Assembly: GCF_002811985.1 (NCBI RefSeq) | Contig: NZ_NPDU01000016.1 | Span: 10,971 to 74,970 of the forward strand | DNA length: 64,000 nt | Direction of reading: 5' to 3' | Source of the DNA: Leptospira adleri | Lineage (GTDB): Bacteria > Spirochaetota > Leptospiria > Leptospirales > Leptospiraceae | In this document: in pieces, positions 1 to 8,458 of the stretch | Layout: the number at the start of each line of letters is the position of its first letter | Position numbering within the stretch: the stretch's first letter is position 1 | Translations under genes and position numbers: made by a program | Notes under the pieces: model-generated | What the model was told of the DNA's origin: nothing | Databases searched by the model: none | The model's input: only the letters and a program-made list of their open reading frames with translations

Positions 1-496
1 GAAGAACCACCTGCGTCAAAACGAGCAGCATTTTTTTTTCGGATTGAGAATCTTTTTCATCGATGAGTCTTTCAAAATCGGATCGGAGACGCAAAGAATC
101 TTCGATCCGAATTTTTGGAGAACTCTGTGCGAATTGAAAAAAAGGATATTCTCTGAGAGTGGAAACATTCTCTCCTTGATCCGTGAAAAAATCGGACGAG
201 ATCTTGAGCGCAAAACCTTTCACAGGTTTTGCGAATTTCCAAGAATGAACCTGACCGGGTTTTAAAAAGAAAAGCGATTCGGATTCGATCGTATTTTCCT
301 GAAAGTCGATCGTATGAGTTCCGGCGCCTTCCAAAAAGAAAAAAAGCGCGAAGTAAGTATGTCGATGCGAACTATCATATTCTCGAAAACTCGGAGGCAA
401 TTCCTCCAAACGACCGACGTAAAAAAGAGGTTCCGTCTTTTCCTCGACGAGGTCGGAAAGATGAAGCACGGGTGGAATACTTTCAACCTTTGACAT
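1..496 (-). CDS. AraC-family transcriptional regulator, N-terminal part (runs off the window)
   Basis: Reading the minus strand from the ATG at 496 gives an open frame with no stop down to base 1, so the C-terminal part, where the family carries its DNA-binding helix-turn-helix pair, lies outside the window. The visible 165 residues look like the cupin-type ligand-binding domain of AraC regulators: a His-rich strand (SHRHTYFAL), then EGAGTHTIDF, then LKPGQVHSW, the usual 'H-x-H ... G-x-H-x-I ... P-G-x-x-H-x-W' pattern. GGAAA lies six bases before the ATG. It is divergent from the hybrid kinase at 751, with about 250 bp between them. Family assignment is from motifs; the ligand is unknown and the DNA-binding half is not seen. 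Confidence 0.72.
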   Translation of the reverse strand, partial: MSKVESIPPVLHLSDLVEEKTEPLFYVGRLEELPPSFREYDSSHRHTYFALFFFLEGAGTHTIDFQENTIESESLFFLKPGQVHSWKFAKPVKGFALKISSDFFTDQGENVSTLREYPFFQFAQSSPKIRIEDSLRLRSDFERLIDEKDSQSEKKMLLVLTQVVL

Positions 497-750
497 TCTG
501 TTTCCAAAAAAACAAAGATCTCGTAAAATTACAATCCGGAAGAATAGGAGATCCTTTTTTTAAGTTCCGAATTCTCGAAGACAAAACCCGCCCTAAAACG
601 AGTGATTTTCCGAGTGGATCCCTCCTAAACCGCATTTCGGTTTATAGTGTTAAACCGAAATAGAGCGAGTTTCTCTTTTAAGATTCGGAATTACGATCGA
701 AAAAAAGAAAATGGTTTCCCGATTCGGATTCCTTCTTTAAGACATTCCTT

Positions 751-3700
751 ATGTTTCTTAAAAAGAATAGGATAACGAAGGCATTCTTCCTTTTGATTCT
801 ACTCTTTTTATTCTTCGTATCCTGCGGGCAAATCCTCGTATTCGAAAAACCTCCTCTTGTGTCGCGGGGAATTTTGGATCTGAGAACCGCGGACTGGGAC
901 TTTGTTTCCAAAGGTTACCTCAGTTTGGACGGAGAATGGGAATTCTTTTGGGAACGACTTTATGCGGGGATCGATCCTTCGACGAAGAGCGGAAAAGAAT
1001 TCAGATCCGACTTTGTAAACGTTCCGGATTCCTGGACCAACTATTCGCACGACGGAAAAAATTATTCCGGCTTCGGTTATGCGACATACCGGATGCGCGT
1101 CCTCTTAAAAGAACCTAACAACGATATGGCGATCAAGATGTTGGAAGCGGCAACCGCTTACAACCTTTACGTAAACGGCGTGAAAGTTTTATCGAGCGGA
1201 AAAGTCGGAATTTCCAAAGAGACGAGCAGTCCCTTGTATCGTCCGGCGGTAAGCGCTCCGATCCGTCTGGAAAAAGAAAACGAGATCGTAATCGAGGTAT
1301 CCAACTTTTCACATTCGAAGGCGGGCGTTTGGGCGAAGGTTTTGCTCGGCGATCACCGGAATTTGTCCGCACTTCGCGAAAGAACGATTTGGCTGGATCT
1401 ATTTATCTCGGGCGGTCTTTTTATCGGCGTTTTATATCATCTCAGTCTTTTCTCACTTTTGCGAAGGGAACTTTCTCATTTTTACTTCACCTTGATCGGA
1501 CTCGTTGCGATCCTTAGAATCGTGCTGACGGGAGAACGTCTTTTGTTCGCCTTACTTCCGAACTTTGATTTTGATCTCAGTTATCGACTCGAGTTGTTAT
1601 CCGTTTATATAGGCGGTTTTATTTTGGCCCTTTTTTTGCGTTCCATGTTTCCGAACGAATTCCAGAAGAAGCCGGCTTATACTTTCGTCGCGGTCTTTTC
1701 GATCTTGTCGTTCATCGTTCTTTTTACGGATCTTGCCTTTTATTCAAGGACGCTTCCCCTATTCAGTCTTTTCGTATTCTTGGAATGCGTTTACATGGTC
1801 TATGTTTTGATCCGCGCGATACAAAACGATCGAGTGGGAGCTTGGATCGGACTTCTAATCTGTATTCTTCTTTTCTTAATCGTCATCAACGATCTTCTTT
1901 ACGCGAATATGATCATCAACACTTCCTATTTCATATCGTACGGTATTTCTATTTTTTTCATCGCACAAGCCTTTATCATCTCCAAACAATTCGCCATAGC
2001 CTACTATCTTTCGCAAAAACTCAGCGACGATCTTCAGACTTCAAACGACCGATTGATTTCCTTGGACAAACTTAAGGACGAATTTCTCGCGACCACCTCG
2101 CACGAACTCAGAACTCCGCTCCAAGGGATCATCGGAATCGCAGATTCTCTCAAAAGAGGCGCAGGCGGCGATCTTTCGGCTTTTGTTGAAAGACAGTTGG
2201 GAATGATCGTTTCCAGCGGAGAAAGACTTTCCAGTTTAGTTAACGATATCCAAGACTTTTCAAAACTAAAACACAGCGACCTCAATCTAAGAAAAATCCC
2301 CGTGGACATCAAACAGGCGGTTGATTTCACTTTGGACTTAAACCGAGTCAACGTGGATCCTTCCAAGACGATTTTGTTAAACGAAATCGAAGCGAATTTT
2401 CCTCCGCTTATGGCGGATGAAAATCGACTTCAGCAGATTCTCCAGAATTTGATAGGAAACGCGATCAAGTTTACCGAAAAAGGAAAGATTTCCGTAAGCG
2501 CCGCGCTCGTCGACGAGAACACCTCCGAAATCAGCGTAAGCGACACCGGAATCGGAATTCCGGAAAATCAGAAAAATAGAATATTCGAATTCTTTGAAAG
2601 AGTTCAATCCGGAGACGCAGGAAACGCGGGAGGCACCGGATTAGGACTTCCTATCAGCCGAGCGCTCGTGGCCTTACACGGCGGAGAATTGAACGTAGAA
2701 TCGACTCCCGGCAAAGGATCTCGGTTTTATTTTACGATTCCAGTCTGCAAAGAAATACCGGATTCTCTCACAAACGAATGGAAGAAGAATTATAGTTCTT
2801 CGTTGAATTCCAAGCCGCCTTCGACCGAGCAGGAGCGAGAGACCGAATTCAAAGAGTCGGCCGATAAAATTCGGATCCTTGTCGTCGACGACGAACCGGT
2901 CAACTTGGAAGTCATTCAGAATTATCTTTCCTTGAGAAACATGGAATGTCTCGTCGTTCAAAGCGGAGGCGAGGCTTTGGAAATTCTCAAAAAGGATTCG
3001 GACTTCCAGGCAGTGATCCTAGACGTTATGATGCCCCGACTTTCCGGTTTGGAAGTGGCAAGAGAAATCCGAAATCGATGGAGTCCCATCGAATTACCGA
3101 TCCTCATGGTCTCAGCGAAAAACAGGGACAACGATCTGATCGCCGCGTTGAACGCGGGGGCAAACGACTACTTGGTGAAACCATTCGACTTCGAACAGTT
3201 GATGAACCGAGTCAATAACTTACTCGAACTCGTACAAGGACACAAGGATAGGATCGATCAAGAAAACGAAAAACGAGAAGCGATCCAACAGGTCAGACAA
3301 AAGATCAACATAGATCTTCACGACCACCTCGGAGCGAAATTGATCGATTTAAAATTTCTATCGGAGGAACTTCTCAGCGGCGCGATCGAACCGAATCGGA
3401 ATCTATTTGAAAAGATCCACGGCACCGTAAATCAATCCATCGGAATGTTACGCGAACAGATGCTCAAGATAGAAGACCTTAACTTAGTATCCGAAAATTT
3501 CATCACAGGCGTAAACCTCGTCCTGCTCAGGCGTTATTCGGACGCGGGAAGAGAAATCGATTTTCAATGTGAAGACGAACTTTTGGAAATTTTCGATTCT
3601 CACAAAGACGAAGCGAGTCTTATGGAATTTTTCGGAATCATCAACGAGGTCACCAACAACGATTTGAAATACGGAAAAGGAATCTCTAATTGGAGTTTCT

Positions 3701-3897
3701 ACTTCCAAAATAATGAAATTCGAATGAATATGAATTCCGAGTCAAGCTACAAGCTGACAAACAACAGATCCGGAAGAGGAACCGAAAATCTAATCGAAAG
3801 AATCGTTAAATTGGAAGGAAGAATGGAAATGTCCCTCTTGCAAAACGTCTACTCGATCGATCTCAGAATCGTCGCGAACCGTTTTTTATCGATCTGA
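751..3897 (+). CDS. Hybrid sensor histidine kinase: 7TMR-DISM sensor, kinase, receiver, second HisKA_3-like module
   Basis: A 1048-residue signalling protein. The N-terminus is a lipoprotein-type signal with a lipobox-like FVSC (Cys25). An outer beta domain of the 7TMR-DISMED2 type follows (about 40-205), then about seven membrane spans (210-410). The cytoplasmic part has a HisKA H-box with His451 (SHELRTP), N-box near 555, G1 (DTGIGIP) and G2 (GGTGLGL), then a receiver at about 707-830 with phosphoacceptor Asp758 and KPF. After it comes a second dimerisation helix of HisKA_3 type, with His857 in LHDHLGAKL, and a degenerate ATPase-like tail that has an N-box-like stretch (EVTNN) and GRGTENL but no clear DxGxG. 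The LuxR-type regulator 27 bp downstream is the probable partner of this C-terminal module; that pairing is inference. Confidence 0.9.
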   Translation: MFLKKNRITKAFFLLILLFLFFVSCGQILVFEKPPLVSRGILDLRTADWDFVSKGYLSLDGEWEFFWERLYAGIDPSTKSGKEFRSDFVNVPDSWTNYSHDGKNYSGFGYATYRMRVLLKEPNNDMAIKMLEAATAYNLYVNGVKVLSSGKVGISKETSSPLYRPAVSAPIRLEKENEIVIEVSNFSHSKAGVWAKVLLGDHRNLSALRERTIWLDLFISGGLFIGVLYHLSLFSLLRRELSHFYFTLIGLVAILRIVLTGERLLFALLPNFDFDLSYRLELLSVYIGGFILALFLRSMFPNEFQKKPAYTFVAVFSILSFIVLFTDLAFYSRTLPLFSLFVFLECVYMVYVLIRAIQNDRVGAWIGLLICILLFLIVINDLLYANMIINTSYFISYGISIFFIAQAFIISKQFAIAYYLSQKLSDDLQTSNDRLISLDKLKDEFLATTSHELRTPLQGIIGIADSLKRGAGGDLSAFVERQLGMIVSSGERLSSLVNDIQDFSKLKHSDLNLRKIPVDIKQAVDFTLDLNRVNVDPSKTILLNEIEANFPPLMADENRLQQILQNLIGNAIKFTEKGKISVSAALVDENTSEISVSDTGIGIPENQKNRIFEFFERVQSGDAGNAGGTGLGLPISRALVALHGGELNVESTPGKGSRFYFTIPVCKEIPDSLTNEWKKNYSSSLNSKPPSTEQERETEFKESADKIRILVVDDEPVNLEVIQNYLSLRNMECLVVQSGGEALEILKKDSDFQAVILDVMMPRLSGLEVAREIRNRWSPIELPILMVSAKNRDNDLIAALNAGANDYLVKPFDFEQLMNRVNNLLELVQGHKDRIDQENEKREAIQQVRQKINIDLHDHLGAKLIDLKFLSEELLSGAIEPNRNLFEKIHGTVNQSIGMLREQMLKIEDLNLVSENFITGVNLVLLRRYSDAGREIDFQCEDELLEIFDSHKDEASLMEFFGIINEVTNNDLKYGKGISNWSFYFQNNEIRMNMNSESSYKLTNNRSGRGTENLIERIVKLEGRMEMSLLQNVYSIDLRIVANRFLSI

Positions 3898-3924
3898 TTT
3901 CGAACGTAAGAATCAAGGAAGAAT

Positions 3925-4596
3925 ATGACTGCAAAAAATATTAGAATCGGAATCGTCGAAAACGACGAGAACTACAAAAATCAAATTCTAAAAGTATTGG
4001 AATCGGTTCCCGATGTGGAAGAAATCCTACACTGGGACTCAGCGGAGTCATTCTGGAAGGATCCGAAAGGAAGAACGTTAGACATCGTTTTCTTGGACAT
4101 TCTTCTTCCCGGAATTTCCGGAGTGGATTTGGCGGCTAAACTTTCCGAAAGGGATCCTTCGATCAACAAAATCATGTTGAGCAACATGAACTCGGACGAA
4201 CTCATCTACAACTCGCTTCGTTACGGCGCGATCGGTTATATCCTGAAATCGGAGCTGAAGGATATTCTGGAAGTCATCGACACAGTGTTACGCGGAGGAG
4301 CCATCATCACTCCCACGATCGCCTTCCGTGTGTTAAACAGCTTCAAACTCAAAAAAGTCGCGGACGGGGTAAAACTCACTAAAAAAGAGAAGGAAATTTT
4401 AGACCACATGGTGACGGGAAAGACGATCAATCGTGTCGCGGAATTCTTAGGCGTAAGCAAATATACGATTCAACACCACGTAAAAAATATATACAAAAAA
4501 TTGAATGTTCACAACCGAGCCGAATTGGTAAAAAAAGCGACCGATTTCGGCCTTCTTCCCATGAGCGGCTCGAACTTAGGCGAAAAAAAAGATTAA
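3925..4596 (+). CDS. NarL/FixJ-family response regulator (receiver + LuxR HTH)
   Basis: A 223-residue regulator. It has an N-terminal receiver (about 8-125) with phosphoacceptor Asp58 in FLDILLPG and a switch Lys in the YILKS motif. A LuxR-type helix-turn-helix follows (about 150-210: LTKKEKEILDHM, then VAEFLGVSKYTIQHHVKNIYKK). It starts 27 bp after the hybrid kinase and is surely co-transcribed with it. NarL-type regulators are normally paired with HisKA_3 kinases, which fits the odd C-terminal module of the upstream protein. Its 3' end overlaps the 3' end of the convergent ald gene by 4 bp, so there is no room for a separate terminator. Target genes are unknown. Confidence 0.92.
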   Translation: MTAKNIRIGIVENDENYKNQILKVLESVPDVEEILHWDSAESFWKDPKGRTLDIVFLDILLPGISGVDLAAKLSERDPSINKIMLSNMNSDELIYNSLRYGAIGYILKSELKDILEVIDTVLRGGAIITPTIAFRVLNSFKLKKVADGVKLTKKEKEILDHMVTGKTINRVAEFLGVSKYTIQHHVKNIYKKLNVHNRAELVKKATDFGLLPMSGSNLGEKKD

Positions 4597-5711
4597 GAAC
4601 CGAGCATGGAATCAATGTTCGTATATTCCATGCCGAACGCATCCGAAACCGCCCGATACGTGATCTTTCCGGAAACCACATTGATTCCCTTTCGAATCGC
4701 CTCCGAATTCAGAGCGGCCTCCTTCCAGCCTACATTCGCAATTTCTAATACGTAAGGGAGCGTCGCGCTCGTTAACGCAAGAGTCGACGTTTTAGGAACC
4801 GCTCCCGGCATGTTCGCGACCGAATAGTGTATGATCCCGTCGACCGTGTAGATCGGATTCTCGTGAGTGGTAGGAATCGAAGTTTCAAAACAACCTCCTT
4901 GATCGATGGCGACGTCGATCAACACGGATCCCTTCTTCATCGTTCTAAGATGATCCCGAGTGACAAGTCTCGGCGCCTTGGCGCCGGGATATAAAACGGA
5001 GCCGATGACAACGTCGGCGATTCTTAAAAGTTCCCGAATTTTGGAAGGAGTCGAAGAAAGAGTGATACAATTGCTCGGCATTATTTCCGAAAGATAACGA
5101 AGTCGATCGGAGTTCGTGTCCAAGATATAAACCCGCGCACCCAAACCGGCGGCGATCTTTGCAGAGTTCATTCCCACGATGCCTCCTCCGATTACGACCA
5201 CAACTCCGGGTTCCACGCCGGGAACTCCTCCCAAAAGAACTCCGCTTCCTCCGTGGACCATCTCCAAATACCGAGCCCCTTCCTGCGCGGCCATCCTTCC
5301 TGCGATCTCGCTCATGGGAATCAGAAGCGGCAAGGAACCGTCCTCTTTTTGAATCGTTTCATAGGCGATACAGACCGCGTTGGTTTTTGTCAGAGCAAGG
5401 GTCAGGTCCTTCGAAGCGGCCAAGTGAAGATAGGTGAATAGAATTTGATTTTCTCTCAGCAAGGAATATTCGGAAGGTTGCGGTTCTTTTATGTGCAGAA
5501 TCATATCCGATTTTTTGAATATATCGTTTTTATCGTTAAGAATCTCCGCTCCGTGTTCCACATAATCGGAGTCTGAAAATCCGCTGTTTAAACCTGCGTC
5601 CTTCTCTACAAAAACGGTATGCCCGTGGTGTTTTAGAACTTCGACTCCGGCTGGGATCATACTCACCCGATTTTCAGCGACCTTGATTTCTTTTAGGATT
5701 CCGATCTTCAT
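4593..5711 (-). CDS. ald: Alanine dehydrogenase
   Basis: A 372-residue NAD-dependent alanine dehydrogenase, which interconverts L-alanine with pyruvate and ammonium. The start is the ATG at 5711 (MKIGILKEIK), which matches the family N-terminus; longer upstream readings add non-homologous residues. Family hallmarks seen are KEIKVAENRVSM, the KEPQPSEYSLL region, HLAASKD and the Rossmann glycine motif VIGGGIVGMNSAKIA. Length is normal for the family. It is convergent with the LuxR regulator (4-bp overlap of ends) and divergent from the ammonium transporter-phosphatase fusion, so two genes tied to ammonium share one 420-bp control region. Confidence 0.95.
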   Translation of the reverse strand: MKIGILKEIKVAENRVSMIPAGVEVLKHHGHTVFVEKDAGLNSGFSDSDYVEHGAEILNDKNDIFKKSDMILHIKEPQPSEYSLLRENQILFTYLHLAASKDLTLALTKTNAVCIAYETIQKEDGSLPLLIPMSEIAGRMAAQEGARYLEMVHGGSGVLLGGVPGVEPGVVVVIGGGIVGMNSAKIAAGLGARVYILDTNSDRLRYLSEIMPSNCITLSSTPSKIRELLRIADVVIGSVLYPGAKAPRLVTRDHLRTMKKGSVLIDVAIDQGGCFETSIPTTHENPIYTVDGIIHYSVANMPGAVPKTSTLALTSATLPYVLEIANVGWKEAALNSEAIRKGINVVSGKITYRAVSDAFGMEYTNIDSMLGS

Positions 5712-6130
5712 AGTATCTCTCGTTTTTATTTTTACGTGGATAGGATCTTCTAAGATTTCACCCTTCCCTGCATTCCTGCAATTGCTTTTACAAAAAGCCG
5801 AAGGTTCCCTAACAAAAAAGATAGGCACGGATCGATAGTTACGATTTTCCTTCTAAGCCGGTCCATAACGAATTCGGTGGCCGTTAGTATGAATTCACCG
5901 AACTCATACTTTCTGATTCTCCAAGACCACCTTTGAAAGACTCGATTTCGACGACCGCATCCGCGAGTTCTAAAACTAACGTTTCTGATTCCATAAAAAT
6001 CACAATGCCTTATTTATAAGCACCGCATAACGTTCTTTTCAATTCTTATAAAAGCAAGAATTGAATACAAAAAATATTTTCTTAAAATGATTCTTGCAAA
6101 CTTTATTCGTCTGAAAGACAAAAGACGAAG
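5712..6130. promoter_or_regulatory. Divergent ald / amt control region with overlapping inverted repeats
   Basis: The 419 bp between the two divergent starts hold no convincing gene. Two 7-bp inverted repeats are interleaved: TTCGGTG (5873-5879) with CACCGAA (5896-5902), and AGTATGA (5886-5892) with TCATACT (5904-5910). They could be overlapping operators or alternative leader hairpins. The stretch 6000-6090 is strongly A/T-rich, as expected for a promoter ahead of the transporter. The regulatory role is inferred from position and symmetry only. Confidence 0.4.
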
Positions 6131-8269
6131 ATGCCCAAGACAAATTTCGACATACTATGGATCATTCTTTCCTCCGGACTTGTTTTTTTTATGCAGGCCG
6201 GTTTTCTTTGTCTTGAATCGGGACTTACAAGAACCAAAAACTCGATCAACGTCGCGATCAAAAATATTACCGACTTCGGAATCGCGACCCTAATCTTCTA
6301 CTCCGTCGGATTCGGTCTTATGTTCGGAAGCAGCGCTTTCGGTTTTATCGGATCCGATTCTTTCTTTCCCGAATTTTCAACTGCACATCCCGAGATCGCG
6401 GTTTTCTTTTTATTTCAACTCATGTTTTGCGGAACCGCGGCAACGATCGTTTCGGGCGCTGTAGCCGAGCGTATGAAGTTCGGCGCCTATATCGTCGTCA
6501 CAATCGTCATCTCCGCGGTCATCTATCCGATCTTCGGTCATTGGGTTTGGGGAAAGGATCTATCAAACTGGGAGACCGCAACGGGCTGGCTCGGTAAATT
6601 AGGTTTTATCGATTTTGCCGGTTCGACGGTAGTTCACAGCGTCGGCGGATGGGTAGGACTCGCCGCGATGCTACTTTTAGGAAACCGTTCGGGAAGATAT
6701 GCGGAAGACGGATCGGTGCGGTATATCACGGGTCACAATCTTCCGCTTGCGATGCTCGGAACGTTGATCCTTTGGCTCGGATGGATCGGATTCAACGGAG
6801 GAAGCACGTTAGCGTTCACAGCATCGGTTCCGAAAATCATCGTCAACACAATGTTCGCCGCCGCAAGCGGTATGGCCGCATCTCTCATCTACGGCTGGAT
6901 CCGACTTCAATATGCGGAAGCGACTCTTCCTTTAAACGGCGCGTTAGCCGGTCTTGTCGCGATTACGGCTTCCTGTCACGCGGTCAACTCACTCGATTCG
7001 GTTTTTATAGGTTTTGTCGCCGGAATCATCATGTATGAAACGAGAAGTCTATTGGATAGAATTCAGGTCGACGACGCGGTGGGAGCGATCCCGGTCCATC
7101 TCGCGGCCGGAATTTGGGGAACGTTAGCCGTCGGTCTCTTCGGTAATTTGGAAATACTCGGGACGGGTCTAACTCGGTGGCAACAGATTCAAGCGCAGGG
7201 TATCGGAATTCTTACGTGTTGTGTTCTCGCTTTCGGATTGAGTTACGTCATTCTAGGCGCGGCGAATCGTTTTTTTAAATTTAGAGTCTCCGAATTGAAC
7301 GAACAGAAAGGTTTGAACTATACGGAGCACAGAGCGACTACCGAACTCATCGATCTTTTCTTAGAGATGGAATACCAGAAAAGGACGGGCGATCTGAGTA
7401 AGGATCTTTCGATCGAGCCGTTCACCGAGGTCGGACAGATCGCGGAACGTTACAATTCCGTTTTAGGCAGAATCAGGATGAACATCAAAGAAAAGGAAAT
7501 TCTCACGAAACAACTGGAAGAGAATCTCAATCTGATTCAAAACGATCTTTCGACCGCGAAAAAAATCCAATCCGGAATCCTCTCTCAAAAAGACAGAACG
7601 ATCGGAGAACTCGAGATCATCATACGTTATCTGCCACTCAGCGAAGTCGGAGGAGACTTCTTTGATATTATGGAGCTTCGTCCGGGACTTACCAGATTTT
7701 TCCTCGCGGACGCGACCGGACACGGGGTGCAGGCCGCTTTGATTACGATGGCTATCAAAGCGATCTACGAATCCCTCAAGCGAGGAATCTACAGCGTGAC
7801 CGAAATTTTATATCACCTAAACAACGAATTCCTGCACACATTCAAAAACTTGAATCAATTCTTTACTTGCATTGTGTTGGACATCGACACAAATACGGGA
7901 AACATCCGATACGCGTCGGCTGGGCATATTCCGCAGTATCTGATCTTAGAAGATAAGATCGTAAAACTGGAAAAAACGGGAAGAATCGTCGGGGCCATCT
8001 CCAAAACCGAATACACATCGAACGAGATCAAGTTCAAACCGGACTCCAAACTGGTGCTGTTCACCGACGGGCTCGTCGAACAGTGGAACGACGAAAAGGA
8101 AGAATTCGGGGAGGACAGAGTCGAAAAGATCGTTTACGGAATGAATTCAAAACCTTTGCGGGATGGCATCGATTCGTTGTTAAGCGAACAGGAAAAGTTT
8201 TTAGCCGGAGTCTCCAAACAAGACGACATCTCCATCATCGGAATCAACTGGAAACAGAACGGAGTCTGA
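6131..8269 (+). CDS. Ammonium transporter (Amt) fused to a SpoIIE/PP2C-type phosphatase
   Basis: A 712-residue fusion. Residues 1 to about 400 form a complete Amt/MEP/Rh channel of about 11 membrane spans, with the pore twin histidines at His169 (VHSVGGWVGL) and His323 (VHLAAGIWGTL). A linker of about 100 residues resembles a HAMP/coiled-coil connector (EVGQIAERYNSVLGRIR, then TKQLEENLNLIQNDL). Residues 480-708 are a SpoIIE/RsbU-type phosphatase with metal-site motifs GGDFFDI, DATGHGVQAAL, FTDGL and a terminal KQDDIS. Established knowledge: some bacterial Amt proteins carry C-terminal signalling domains and act as ammonium sensors, and RsbU-type enzymes dephosphorylate STAS proteins. The inference here is a membrane ammonium sensor whose output is phosphatase activity. 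ald lies divergently next to it. Confidence 0.93.
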   Translation: MPKTNFDILWIILSSGLVFFMQAGFLCLESGLTRTKNSINVAIKNITDFGIATLIFYSVGFGLMFGSSAFGFIGSDSFFPEFSTAHPEIAVFFLFQLMFCGTAATIVSGAVAERMKFGAYIVVTIVISAVIYPIFGHWVWGKDLSNWETATGWLGKLGFIDFAGSTVVHSVGGWVGLAAMLLLGNRSGRYAEDGSVRYITGHNLPLAMLGTLILWLGWIGFNGGSTLAFTASVPKIIVNTMFAAASGMAASLIYGWIRLQYAEATLPLNGALAGLVAITASCHAVNSLDSVFIGFVAGIIMYETRSLLDRIQVDDAVGAIPVHLAAGIWGTLAVGLFGNLEILGTGLTRWQQIQAQGIGILTCCVLAFGLSYVILGAANRFFKFRVSELNEQKGLNYTEHRATTELIDLFLEMEYQKRTGDLSKDLSIEPFTEVGQIAERYNSVLGRIRMNIKEKEILTKQLEENLNLIQNDLSTAKKIQSGILSQKDRTIGELEIIIRYLPLSEVGGDFFDIMELRPGLTRFFLADATGHGVQAALITMAIKAIYESLKRGIYSVTEILYHLNNEFLHTFKNLNQFFTCIVLDIDTNTGNIRYASAGHIPQYLILEDKIVKLEKTGRIVGAISKTEYTSNEIKFKPDSKLVLFTDGLVEQWNDEKEEFGEDRVEKIVYGMNSKPLRDGIDSLLSEQEKFLAGVSKQDDISIIGINWKQNGV

Positions 8270-8458
8270 GAGTTTGATTTCGTTTAACGGATAACAAATT
8301 CCTTTTCAATTTTTATAGAAAAGAATTCGTAAGATCGGATTCGCCTCAACAAAGGACGACAAAAAGAATGAGCGATCGATTCTGTTTTATCCGAACTTCT
8401 TTTACCTCCGAAAGTACCGGCTCAATCCGCAATGACCTTGTTGTTAGTATGGTACGTC

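Noticed and set aside
751..3897. Frameshifted or fused gene at the hybrid kinase
   Set aside because: Domains are in a continuous frame with normal linkers; the long C-terminus matches a recognisable second kinase-like module, so no frameshift is needed.
5884..5994. 36-residue minus-strand frame in the ald/amt spacer
   Set aside because: Protein-like composition but no ribosome-binding site, and it overlaps the inverted repeats; too weak to call.
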